NCBI GenBank assembly: GCA_963971225.1
Contig: OZ020269.1
Location: 40,879,264 to 40,943,263, forward strand
Source of the DNA: Melieria omissa
Lineage: Eukaryota > Arthropoda > Insecta > Diptera > Ulidiidae
Reading direction: 5' to 3'
Length of the DNA stretch: 64,000 nt
Below are positions 31,903-42,359 of this stretch, piece by piece; positions within the stretch are counted from its first letter, which is position 1; each line of letters starts with the position of its first letter. The position numbers and the translations under genes were made by a program. The notes under the pieces were generated by a model, which ran no database searches, was not told the origin of the DNA, and saw nothing but the letters and a program-made list of their open reading frames with translations.

Positions 31903-32201
31903 GATGAAACACCAATGCTTAGTAACCAGAGTTACCGTTGTGCGACTTTAACTTTTTCAAACTTGTCTAATTTTGCAACTTTTTCCATCTTTGTGCCACT
32001 TTTTCCCCCTTTTTTAATAAGTGAAATCCTTCTTCCTCTTTTTATAGTCATATCACTGCAAAATCACACATATTTGCCCTTAAAAAAAATCAATAAAGTT
32101 TACTACATTCCTCGCAATATGGTAGCCTCATTTGATTGATCAGCTCATTATTTAGCATTAAGCTGAACATTTTTGGCATACAGTAGGAAATTTAAAAAAT
32201 G
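31903..32201. other. No gene recognised
   Basis: AT-rich DNA between the fold-back element and the RTE LINE. The open frame at 31915-32139 is low-complexity and is not supported. Confidence 0.4.
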
Positions 32202-32232
32202 TTTTAACTGGCTTACTTATTTACTTACTTAA

Positions 32233-32952
32233 GGGGGGTTTCTACCTTGTGCGGTCAAAAAATCGATTTTTTTTTCATGCATTTTTGGATTAATACATGA
32301 TTGTAGAATACGGTCCCAAAATTTGAAGTTGAAATCTTTCGAATTACGGAAGTAATTTATCGAAACAGGTAGCGGTGTCGAGGGCGCCGAGTACTGAAGC
32401 AAAACTTTGAACGCCTTTTTCTCAAAACTACATTTTTTGACCTTGCGGAAGTGATTTAGGCCACACGAGTTGAGCAATAGCTACGAAATTTTAAACAGTC
32501 ATTTATCAAGGTCTTAGCTATGGCCCGAACTAGGATCTTCAAAAAATAATAATTTTTTTTCATTAAAAATATAAATTTGTATTGAAAAAAGTAGGTAAAA
32601 ATTTAGTTTTTTAGTCAAAATCGCATATGTCCTTCATTTTTCATTTTTTTTTTAAATCCTAGTTCCAGCCATAGACAAAAGGATACAAAATAAGAAAAAA
32701 ATTCATTTTTGTGTTTCAAGTCATCTCAAACAGCGGCAGGACTTCCGCGAGTAAGGAAGTCCTGCCGCCATTGCTCGACGGCGCCCTCCCTCCCCTTTGC
32801 ATATTTTATCTTGAAACTTTTTTTACTTGTACAATAAACATATACCTACATCTGAAAAAAAAAAATTTTCCAGTGCCTATCTTAAAAACCTTCCCATAAA
32901 AAATTTTTCAAAAAAAACATGTTTTCTCGGCCGCACAAGGTAGAAACCTGCC
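32233..32952. mobile_element. TTAA element of the '720-bp' group in the LINE tail, 720 bp
   Basis: TTAA at 32229-32232 and 32953-32956. Termini GG..GGTTTCTACCTTGTGCGG are inverted with two mismatches. Internal 'aacgcctttttctcaaaac', 'gaccttgcggaagtgattt' and 'ggcgccctccctcccc' blocks match the element at 30161-30876. Confidence 0.83.
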
Positions 32953-32973
32953 TTAACTGGCCATAACAACCCG

Positions 32974-35900
32974 TTATCGGGTTACGGCCTGCCGCAAAAC
33001 TTCTCTCCAGGCGCCTCTGCTTTGCGCGCGCCTTCTCCAATTGGTAACACAAAGAGATGACAGGGCCAGTGGCGTAGCGTAGTGGGGGCGGCCCGCCCCG
33101 GGCGGCACTTTTTAGGGGGCGACAAAATTTCACAGTAAATAATAAAATATATTTTGTAAATATTTGAACCATTTCATATTTTTAACGCAACTATAAATTC
33201 GCACCAATTGAAAAGAGTACGGAATTTTTCATTACTTATTCTGTGACGAATTCGGGTAATCCCCTTTCTTTGAATGATATTTTGTAGCGAATGGCAACAC
33301 CGTCTATTCTGACTTGCTGCTTTGATGCTTTGTGATGCTTTGAAAATTTAAAAAAAGTTTTATTCATAGATCTTCAGTTGTTTAGTTCACACTGTTTCGT
33401 AACTGTGATTTTTGTACAAATAAGTACGTGTAGTGGTTATGAAATTATTGGTTAACTTTGTGAAAATTTGAATTTTCCGCTACTTGTACCTACATTCAAC
33501 TGTGTGAGTATTAAATATTTTATTTATGTAATTGTATGTTGGACTGTCTGATATGTTGTTCAAGCTTTAATTTATTGAAATCCGGCCATGTACGAGTTTT
33601 ACACTCGCATACCCAGGGTTCCGAACAAATATTTACGGTTTTCAGATTTTTGCCTATAGATAGATGTGCTGTACAATATACCTCGACGATCGACATGATT
33701 AAATAATACCTATGTAACTACCTGTTATATCAAAGGTTGAAGTAAGATTTTTTGTATTAATAAACGTGATTGTAAAACAAATAAACTTTTTTATTTAAAA
33801 TCTAACCTGTTTAATGCAAAATAATGATGACTGTTCTTGCCGAAAAGTTCTCTAGAATTAATGTATATAATGTATAGTATACAGTAAATTGAAATACCTA
33901 ATTAAGAGGGCGGCAAAATTGTCTTCCGCCCCGGGCAGCCGATACCCACGCTACGCCACTGGACAGGGCCTCTCCAACTTGGTCCTTCCACCGGAGACAC
34001 GGCCTCCCTCTTCGCCGTCGACCTCCAACCATCGCATCGAACACCTTTTTCGCCGGAGCTTCGTCGTCCATGCGGCAGACATGACCGAGCCAGCGTAGCC
34101 GGTGGATGTTTATTCGCTGCGCTACGTCCATGTCCTTATACAGCTCATACAGCTCGTTATTGGTTCGTATACGATAGTTGTCACAAACACGAACAGGGCC
34201 GAAGATTTTGCGAAGTACCTTCCTCTCGAACACTCCAAGGGCCGCTATGTCGTTTCGTGTCATTGTCCATGCTTCAGCGCCATAGAGGAGCACGGGCAAG
34301 ATAAGCGTCCTATAGAGTGAAAGTTTTGTCGGTCGAGAGAGGTCTCTACTTCTCAATTGCCTACCGAGACCGTAGTAGCACCTGTTGGCAAGAGTTATCC
34401 TTCGCTTTATCTCCAGACTGACATCATTGCTGCTGTTGATGGCGGTGCCAAGGTAGACGAATTCCTTGACAACTTCAAAAGCATACCTGTCGGCCTCGAC
34501 GTGAGACCCTAGCCGCTGCGAGTCCCTGCATGTAGACAGCATATACTTCGTCTTGCCCTCATTTACCACCAGACCCATTTTGGCAGATTCTCTTTCGATA
34601 GCCGCAAAGGCAGCGGTGACATCTCGCTTGTTACGTCCGATGACATCAATGTCATCAGCGTAGGCAAGGAGCTGGACACTTTTGTTGAAAATTGTGCCAT
34701 TACGATGTACACCGGCCTTGCGCAGAGCACTCTCCATGGTGAAGTTAAAGAGGTCGCAGGACAAAGGATCACCCTGTCTGAAACCTCGAACGGTATCAAA
34801 GAGGTCGGAGAGGTCACTTCCAACCTTGACGGAGCTGCGCTTATTGCTCAACGTCGCTCTGCAAAGTCTAACGAGCTTTGCAGGGATACCAAGTTCAGAC
34901 AATGCGGCATATAGGCGATCCCCTATCGGGCTATCGAATGCTGCCTTCTAATCGATGAAGAGATGGTGTGTATCGATTTGATTCTCATGGGTCTTTGCCA
35001 GGATTTGGCGTAAAGTGAATATCTGGTCGAGAGTGGACTTACCAGGTCTAAAGCCGCACTGATAAGGTCCAATCAGCGCCTTGGCGAGTGGCTTTAATCT
35101 TTCACATAGTACGCTCGTCAGGACCTTGTATGCAATAGGAAGTAGGCTTATACCCCTGTAGTTGGCGCATATTGTTGGGTCGCCTTTCTTCAGCACAGGA
35201 CAAAGGGCACTGAGGTTCCAATCGTTGGGCATTCGTTCCTCCAGCCATATTTTGCAAATGAGCAGATGCATGCGCCCAATCAGCTCACCGCCGCCGGCCT
35301 TGAACAATTCAGCTGGTAGCCCATCCGGCCCTGCAGCTTTATTGTTCTTGAGTCGCTGGATAGCAACCCGGACCTCGTCATGGCTGGGCGGTGGCACATC
35401 CACACCGTCGTCGTCGATTGGTGCCATCTGGACATCTGCACCACTGGCGGTATTGTTCCCTTCGTCGCCTGCGAGCAGCTTGGTGAAGTGCTCCTTCCAC
35501 AACCTCAGCACACCCTGCGCATCCGTAAACAGATCCCCGTTTTCGTCTCTGCAAGAAGATGCCCCAGGCTTAAATCCTTCCGTGAGACGCTTAACTTTTT
35601 GGAAGAATTTTCGGGCGTCATTCCTGCTCCTGCACTCCTCGATTTCCTCACGCTCGCGCCTTTCTTGCTCCCGTTTCTTGCGTCTAAAAAGGCACCTCTC
35701 TTTCTTCCTCTCCTCCCGGTATTTTTCTGTCACGGCTCGCATGGCAGCCGACTGCATGGTCTTCTTGTAGGCAGCATTCTTCGCTGCAGTGGCTGCGCGA
35801 CACTTTTCATCGTACCATAGGTTTTTTGGTGGTGGGCGTCGAAAACCAAGGACATTTTCTGCGGCAGCGCGCATAGAGTGGGATAAGTGAGTCCATAATC

Positions 35901-36909
35901 CACCGATGTCATCAGGTGGAGAGGGGGAGCGACCGAGCTGGTTGGAGAGTTGAGCGGAGTAGGCTTCGGCTACCCCTTGTGATCGCAGCTTGCTGATGTC
36001 CAGCTTTCTTCGCAAACTAGGTTGTGCGGTCTTCGCTGCGCAAAGACGCATGCGTACTTTGGCTGCAACAAGGTAATGGTCCGAGTCGATGTTGGGACCT
36101 CGGAACGTGCGCACATCTAGAATGCTAGAAGCATGCCTTCCATCAATCAAAATGTGATCAATCTGGTTGCGGGTTGATTGATCGGGGGATAACCAGGTCG
36201 CCTTGTGGATATCGAGGTGCTGGAATCTGGTGCTACTAACTACCATGTTTCGTGCCGCGGCGAAATCGATCAGCCTCAGACCGTTGTTTGTAGTGGTCGT
36301 ATGGAGGCTGAACTGCTCGACAGTGGGACCAAATATTCCTTCTCGCCCGACCTTTGCATTGAAGTCCCCGAGGACGATTTTGACGTCATGGGCCGGGCAC
36401 CCGTCGTATACGTCCTCGAGCTTCGCATAGAAGGCATCCTTGGTCGCATCGTCCTTCTCTTCCGTCGGGGCGTGCGCGCAAATTAGGCTGATGCTAAAGT
36501 ATTAAGCCTTGATGCGGATCGAAGCCAGTCGTTCGCTCACCGGAGTGAACCGAGAGACGTGGTGGCGAAGTCTCTTACTGACCATAAATCCGCAGCCAAA
36601 TTCGCGCTTCTCCGCATGGCAGCTGTAGTAGATGTCGCAGTCTGCTCGCTTGGAGCAACCTTGTCCTGTCCATCGCATTTCCTGGATGGCGGTGATGTCA
36701 GCCTTACACTTTGTCAGGGCTTCCGCCAGTTGGATAGAGGCACCTTCCCTATAGAGGGTCCGGACATTCCAGGTGCATATCCTCAAATCGTGGTCCTTAA
36801 ATCGTTTGCTGTGGTCGTCAACATTGTGGGCTCCTTCCGAGGCTTGTTTGCTAGCTTTCATTGGTATTTGATTTTCCGTGGCGGGCACCAAACCCTGCGC
36901 ACAACCCAA
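32974..36909 (-). pseudogene. RTE-type endonuclease-reverse transcriptase ORF, two stops and one insertion
   Basis: One frame runs from the ATG at 36909 to TAA 32974-32976. It is interrupted by TAA at 36502-36504, TAG at 34948-34950 (inside the RT block-A segment FID-stop-KAAFDSP) and the hAT-type MITE. Upstream is the APE endonuclease (RICTWNVRTLYREGA, then AIQEMRWTGQGC, and later NQIDHILIDGRHASS and SDHYLV). The reverse transcriptase follows: NNKAAGPDGLPAELFKAGG, GFRPGKSTLDQIFTLRQIL, RGFRQGDPLSCDLFNF, AYADDIDVIG with the catalytic Asp pair. The end is the typical RGRPCLRWKDQV, then VTNWRRRAQSRGAWREVL after the MITE is skipped. It is inactive but only lightly damaged. Confidence 0.87.
33067..33961. 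mobile_element. hAT-type MITE with 8-bp duplication GACAGGGC, 895 bp
   Basis: Inverted termini CAGTGGCGTAGCG are flanked by GACAGGGC at 33059-33066 and 33962-33969. Removing it with one copy of the duplication restores the LINE reading frame exactly. The interior is AT-rich with no transposase. Confidence 0.9.
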
Positions 36910-37113
36910 ATTTTAAGTCCTGGGGATTGGACTCGCTGCACACATTAGTTCACTATTCAGCGGGTGCCAAATAGCTATCCAGAAGGGCCGCGCGAAGGCT
37001 GTGCATCAGCTTGGATTGGACAGGGACAAGGATCGTTCTGGCGTTCGCCAAGTTGAACGCAATCAGAGACTTTACCTTGTATGTCCGCTCCCTTCCTTTT
37101 TTTTTTAACTGGC

Positions 37114-38045
37114 AGCGCATGTATTAACTCTAATTCACAGCAGCGCGTGTGCGGAAAGTTTTTTTTTCAAAATTAGGATTAATGAAAATTAAATTAACCA
37201 ACAAGTTAATTGTAGGAACTTATGAGTCCATCCTATCAGCTCTAAATTTGTTAGATACCGCCGAAATAGAAGACTGGATGCCAAGTAATGAATAATAATA
37301 ATAACACTGATCAACAGCAAAATGGCTTTTCTGGGTTTGACATCAGTTCTAGGGTAATTGGGTACCGCTGATTTCGAATCCGCAAACCGTTTTTAAAACT
37401 TAGTTTTCACTTTGTGGCATTTACAACACCTCACGGCTTCTTTTCCAATGTAATTTATTTTTATAGGTTTTACGATTCCGCGGTAATTGGACCTCAAAGT
37501 CGGAAAATATGGAATTTCAAGGCGTTTTCTTGGATGGTCAAAAACATGCACATTTTTCTTAAATCTATTAATGAGTTAGGTGTTAAATGAAAGCGGAAAC
37601 ATCAAATAATACAACGCAGACAATTTATTTGGCGTGGTTCCCATTATTATCGAAATAATAGGAAAAATGTGCCATCGTGATTTTCATCAATTTTCACACT
37701 TTTTCCTTAAAAAAATTAGAGCCTCAAAATATGCACAGATTTTTATTTTTTTTGTAATAAACAACAGTTTTTTGGTTTGTTGCTTTGCTTATACTTCAGA
37801 CCAGCACACAAAAAGTATGCCTGTTTTTATGACGACAGTTTTCAATTTGAGCTAAATTGGTAAGCAAAAACAAGAAATTTACTTTGCTTAAGAAATTTCA
37901 AGGAAAAGGAGAAAATAAATTTATCGGGTTTCAGTCTTCACAAAGTACGCGATTCAAAGACAAACTATATTATAAAGCTGCTGTAATTGCTAGTTTTATA
38001 TTGTAAAAGAATAGTTACTGTTATTATGATAAGACAAAATTCTTG
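37114..38045. other. No gene recognised
   Basis: AT-rich DNA between the RTE LINE and the tetranucleotide repeat. I found no terminal repeats, RNA gene or conserved motif. Confidence 0.4.
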
Positions 38046-38222
38046 TGACCAACAAGCACTCAAGCAAAAGAACAAACAAATAAACGAACAAATGAACAAA
38101 TGAACAAGCGAACAAAAGAACAAATGAACTAATGAACAAATAAACAAACGAACAAATGAACAAATGAAGAAACGAACAAACGAACAAACGAACAAACAAA
38201 CAAACAAACAAATAAACATTCA
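38046..38222. repeat. Tetranucleotide microsatellite (GAAC/AAAC-type)
   Basis: About 44 imperfect 4-bp units of AAAC, GAAC, AAAT and AAGC. The minus strand reads as a leucine/phenylalanine/cysteine-rich open frame in two registers purely because of the repeat. Confidence 0.9.
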
Positions 38223-38331
38223 TTACATACTATATAGATTACGTGTTTAGATGTAAACATTAAATATTTATGTAATCTCTTTCAAAATCTTGACGTCGTC
38301 TCTTTGCTGATCTTTTATATATGGGTTGTGA

Positions 38332-38940
38332 GCAGCGCCGTAACTAGGCATGTGCAGGCGGTGCGGCGCACCAGGGCCCCCGGCCCTGAGGGGCCCCCGA
38401 AGATTTCTTTTTTGTTTTTTTAGAATTCGTTTTAAAGTATGAGCTAGAAAAGATCTTCGATAACGTTTTTATAACATTGTATAAAATTGGATCTACTTTT
38501 TTATGGAAAGGGCCCCTGGGAGGAAAAATTCCTGATTACATATCACCATCTTTTCCTGCACAATTGTTATCAATGAAATCTACTTTCAATTCAAAAATTA
38601 AGCAAATGAAAACAGTAAAACAGCTAGCCGATTTTCTCATGATTGAACACAGTTCGTTGATGTAAACTTTTTCGGATATTTATACTGCTTGTATAATGTA
38701 CCTTACTATCCCAGTGACTGTAGCGTCTGCTGAACGATCATTCTCAAAATTAAAGCTCATTAAGAATTATTTGTGGAGTTCAATGGGGCAGGAAAGATTA
38801 AATGGGCTAGCTGTTCTGTCGATCGAGAATGAAAGAGCATGAAAAATTGATTTCACGAAAATTATTGATGGTTTCGCCGCCATGAAATCGAGAAAAAAGT
38901 CATTTTAGAGAAATAAGTAAACGCAAGAGACTGAGGAGAC
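38332..38940 (+). pseudogene. hAT transposase C-terminal fragment (ZMYM1/ZNF862-like)
   Basis: The left part has a hAT-like end (CAGCGCCGTAACTAGG, then GGGCCCCCGGCCC). At about 38700-38908 a plus-strand frame gives the hAT dimerisation region: PVTVASAERSFSKLKLIKNY, then WSSMGQERLNGLAVLSIENE. A stop follows at ERA. SAERSFSKLKLIKN is the family signature. The zinc finger and catalytic parts are absent. No matching right end was found before the next hAT element starts at 39089. Confidence 0.7.
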
Positions 38941-41032
38941 ACCTAATGTGCAGGAACAGTATATTTTCATGAGTGATGTTTCTGTGATTTCGTTATTTGT
39001 AAGTTACAAATAATTACGTGCAGTCTAGAATATTTGGCTGTAAAAATATCTACCTAATACAGAATATAGTGTAATAGTATGTGCACACTAGGCATCGCAA
39101 TCCCGGGATCCCGGGATCCCGGACTTTTTCCAGTCCCGAAAATCCCGGGATTCAAATTCTTTTATCCCGGGATTTTCGGGATTGCAAAAGATGCTTCAAA
39201 GTTCAAATGAAATAAATTTTAAGGCACAAAAACCCAATTCCTTATTTGAGGGAGAAGGGAGGGGATAGAGTGCGTCTTTTGCAAAAGGCTTATGATTATT
39301 TACTAAGCATTCAACCAACAAGTGTTGAATCTGAAGGATGTTTCTCTTCAGCAGGGTTTATTTGAAATAAATTTCGCTCAAACCTTCGTTCAATAATGTG
39401 TGTGACTGACACATAGATGGCGGCACTAATACTAAATCAATATTTTTTTTTCGAAATTGTGAACCTTTTTAGGCTTACTGTCAAAATTATATGTCGATCC
39501 GACCATTAGTTTACAAGTTACAGTGCTTTAAGTGACACTACTTTTGAGTTTTCGAAAAAAATGAATTCAAAGCAATTCCGTGTGCTGATTTATCATTGTT
39601 TTTTAATGAAAAAAAAATACTGTTCAATGCCAGGAATGGCTTGAAAAACATTATTCGGACTCTGCTCCATCAAAAAGAACCATTTGTTATTGGTATGCCG
39701 AATTCAAACGTGGTCGTACAGACACCGATGACATTCCATCTACTGGACGGCCAAATGACGCTGTTATTCCGGAAAACGTTGAAAAAACACTGAAAATCAT
39801 TATGTCCGACCGTAAAGTGAAAGTGGGGGAGATTGCTGACATTCTAAAGATATCAGCAGGCAGTGTACACACCATAATACACGAACATTTGGTTATGAAA
39901 AAGGTGTTTTCGAAATGGGTGCCGCGTTTGCTCACACCGGAGCAAAAACAACAACGAATCGATGATTCAAAGAGCTGTTTGGACATGTTTACGCGCAACA
40001 AGTCGGAGTTTTTGCGTCGGTACATCACAATGGATGAAACATGGATCCACCATTTCACTCCAGAGTCAAATCGGCAGTCTGCTGAGTGGCATGCAACCGG
40101 TGAAAGCCGCCCAAAGCGTCCAAAGGCACAAACATCGGCTGGCAAGGTTATGGCGTCAGTATTTTGGGATGTGCACGGAATAATATTCATCGACTATCTT
40201 GAGAAAGGGAAAACAATCAATAGCGACTATTATATAGCGTTGTTGGAACGTTTGAAAGAAGAAATCGCGATTAAGCGGCCCCATATGAAGAAGAAAAAAG
40301 TGTTGTTTCACCAAGACAATGCACCGTGTCACAAGTCGATGAAAACGATGGCAAAAATGCATGAATTGGGCTTCGAATTGCTTCCTCATCCCCCGTATTC
40401 TCCAGATCTGGCCCCCAGCGACTACTGGCTCTTCGCAGACCTCAAAAAGATGCTCCGTGGTAAGAGATTTGGCTCAAATGATGAAGTAATCGCCGAAACT
40501 AACGCCTATTTTGAAGGCAAAGAAAAATCGTTCTACAAAGGCGGTATCGAAAGATTGGAAAAGCGTTGGAATGATTGTATCTCCCTCTGGCGGTCTTCTG
40601 CCTACCCTTTGGCTACCGCTAGCGGTTGGATGTCCGACGGCAAACGGTGGCTAAAGGGCTGGTGGAATGTGACTAGACCTCCTCGTGGTGGCCGCTGGAA
40701 ACAGCCACCCGGGTGTGGTCATGTCTCCTCCCGGGTGGCTGGCTAACTAGTCACGCTCTCCCCTCCATTCCTCCCACCTGCTATTATCCTCTCTTACCAA
40801 CATCCTTACCCCCCCCCTAATCCAGGGTGTCAAGTGATCCGTGCCCATTGGATGGTTTGCAGCCAGGGGTATCCGGCTGTATTCTAACGGAACCTATCCG
40901 ATACCGGTCCGCCTCGGATAGTATAAAGGACTTACCATGATACGGGGCTCTGTCATGGCTGACCTTTCCCTTTCCCCTATATCAGCATAGGCCACCGAAA
41001 CGCCTCGTCGGAGTAGGTGGCCAAAGAACCAG

Positions 41033-42358
41033 ATGATGATGAGCACTTTAAAACTCGCCTCGGATGGGAAGGACGGAGGACAGACCGACGTCAATACTCA
41101 GCGTTACGCTGAAAACCAGACCAAGGGCGGTTGGAGAGACCAACCGTCTCAAGGTCACATGGACAGTGATTGTTCAGAATCAAGCCTGACCACGGTGTCC
41201 ACTCTGGTAGCCGAGGGAGCCATATCGGGCGGATTACCGTCGCTGGTGGAAGCTACCGAAGCCGTCTCACTTAAGAGAAAGCGGTTGACGACTTCTCAAA
41301 AGAAGAGGCTTCGGAAGCTGATGGCGGATGGCAAGCCGTACGATGTTGCTCTCAAGGTCGTCCTAGAGGACAACGTAGAGACAAAGACGGACGGCAGTAG
41401 TAGCAAGAAGGAAGCGGCACAACCCGCTCCCAAAAGGATGAAGGTAGGTCCATCCTACGCAGAAGCTGCTGCTGCAATCAGAATGGGTATTCTTCCTGAA
41501 GAGTATCCGACTGTCCATCTCGATCTGGAGGAGCAGAAGGATGTCGAGAAGGTCATCAAGGAGGAACTGCATAAGCTCCCCGTTGATGGTCCTCAAATCC
41601 GCTTTCTAGGCTGCTCCTTCAAACCGGGATGGATCACCGTGAACTGTGCCGATGAGGCATCGAAGAACTGGCTAAAAGAGGTGACGCCGAAAATTCAACC
41701 AGGGAACAAAAAGCTGAAGCTGGTGGAGGGAAGTGATATTCCCAAACCCAATATTGCCTCGGCTTTCTTTCCTGGTTGCTCCCTCCCGGCCGACGAAATA
41801 CTTCGAATGCTTCGAATGCAGAACCGCTCATTACCCACAGGCAACTGGAAAGTAATGAACAGAACTGCTACGGCACAAGGATCGGCGCTGACGCTGGCCA
41901 TTGACGATGTGTCGACCCGCTTGCTCGCTGAACTGAACGACCTCCCTTTCTTTGAGCTGGGACGGATTCAGTTCAGGGTGCGGCGTGAGCAAGGGACAAA
42001 ACCGTCAACGACCAGTGAAGGTGGGACGACGACAACCACGACTCCCCAAATCAGGGTGGATGACGAAAGACCATCCACAAGTCGACAGGCAGCCCTAGTG
42101 GTACGGACAGACCGGACCGCGAAAAGGACTGAAAACCGAACTGGCGACAAAACGCCAACACCGTCAACAGTGAGACCTGTAAAGCATGCCTCAACTAAAC
42201 CCGTCCGGAAGACTCAATTGTCTGGAAAGGATAACCCGTCCAAACAACTGGGCCTTTTGGATAAGTCTGCAAAAACCCCGAGCAGCAATGAACGGGTGCA
42301 GACAAGGGGTAGAGGGGGCAAGCGTGCAGGCACTCACACCAAAGCCCCTCACGAATAA
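41033..42358 (+). CDS. LINE ORF1, DUF4780-like RNA-binding protein
   Basis: 441 codons. Residues 1-140 are basic and low in structure (SLKRKRLTTSQKKRLRKLMA). Residues 145-320 form the conserved domain found in ORF1 of several dipteran LINEs, which I recognise as DUF4780-like: PSYAEAAAAIRMGILPEEYP, FLGCSFKPGWITVNCADEAS, IASAFFPGCS and GNWKVMNRT. The C-terminus is rich in Thr, Arg and Lys. No CCHC knuckle was seen. ORF1 is expected to bind the element RNA and direct it to the nucleus. The stop TAA (42356-42358) is one base from the ORF2 start (TAATATG), an arrangement suited to termination-reinitiation. Confidence 0.82.
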   Translation: MMMSTLKLASDGKDGGQTDVNTQRYAENQTKGGWRDQPSQGHMDSDCSESSLTTVSTLVAEGAISGGLPSLVEATEAVSLKRKRLTTSQKKRLRKLMADGKPYDVALKVVLEDNVETKTDGSSSKKEAAQPAPKRMKVGPSYAEAAAAIRMGILPEEYPTVHLDLEEQKDVEKVIKEELHKLPVDGPQIRFLGCSFKPGWITVNCADEASKNWLKEVTPKIQPGNKKLKLVEGSDIPKPNIASAFFPGCSLPADEILRMLRMQNRSLPTGNWKVMNRTATAQGSALTLAIDDVSTRLLAELNDLPFFELGRIQFRVRREQGTKPSTTSEGGTTTTTTPQIRVDDERPSTSRQAALVVRTDRTAKRTENRTGDKTPTPSTVRPVKHASTKPVRKTQLSGKDNPSKQLGLLDKSAKTPSSNERVQTRGRGGKRAGTHTKAPHE

Positions 42359-42359
42359 T

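Larger units (their letters stand above)
32213..37102 (-). mobile_element. RTE-type LINE with 11-bp target duplication
   Basis: TTTTAACTGGC flanks the element at 32202-32212 and 37103-37113. Its 5' end is at 37102. Its 3' end (lower coordinates) is a short TAAG/TAAA tail at 32213-32232, as in RTE elements, which end in short tandem repeats rather than poly(A). Two elements are nested: a TTAA element in the 3' tail (32233-32952) and a hAT-type MITE in the end of the ORF (33067-33961). Confidence 0.87.

Noticed and set aside
37965..38223. Leucine/phenylalanine/cysteine-rich minus-strand frames resembling membrane protein
   Set aside because: They are the translation of the GAAC/AAAC microsatellite in two registers.
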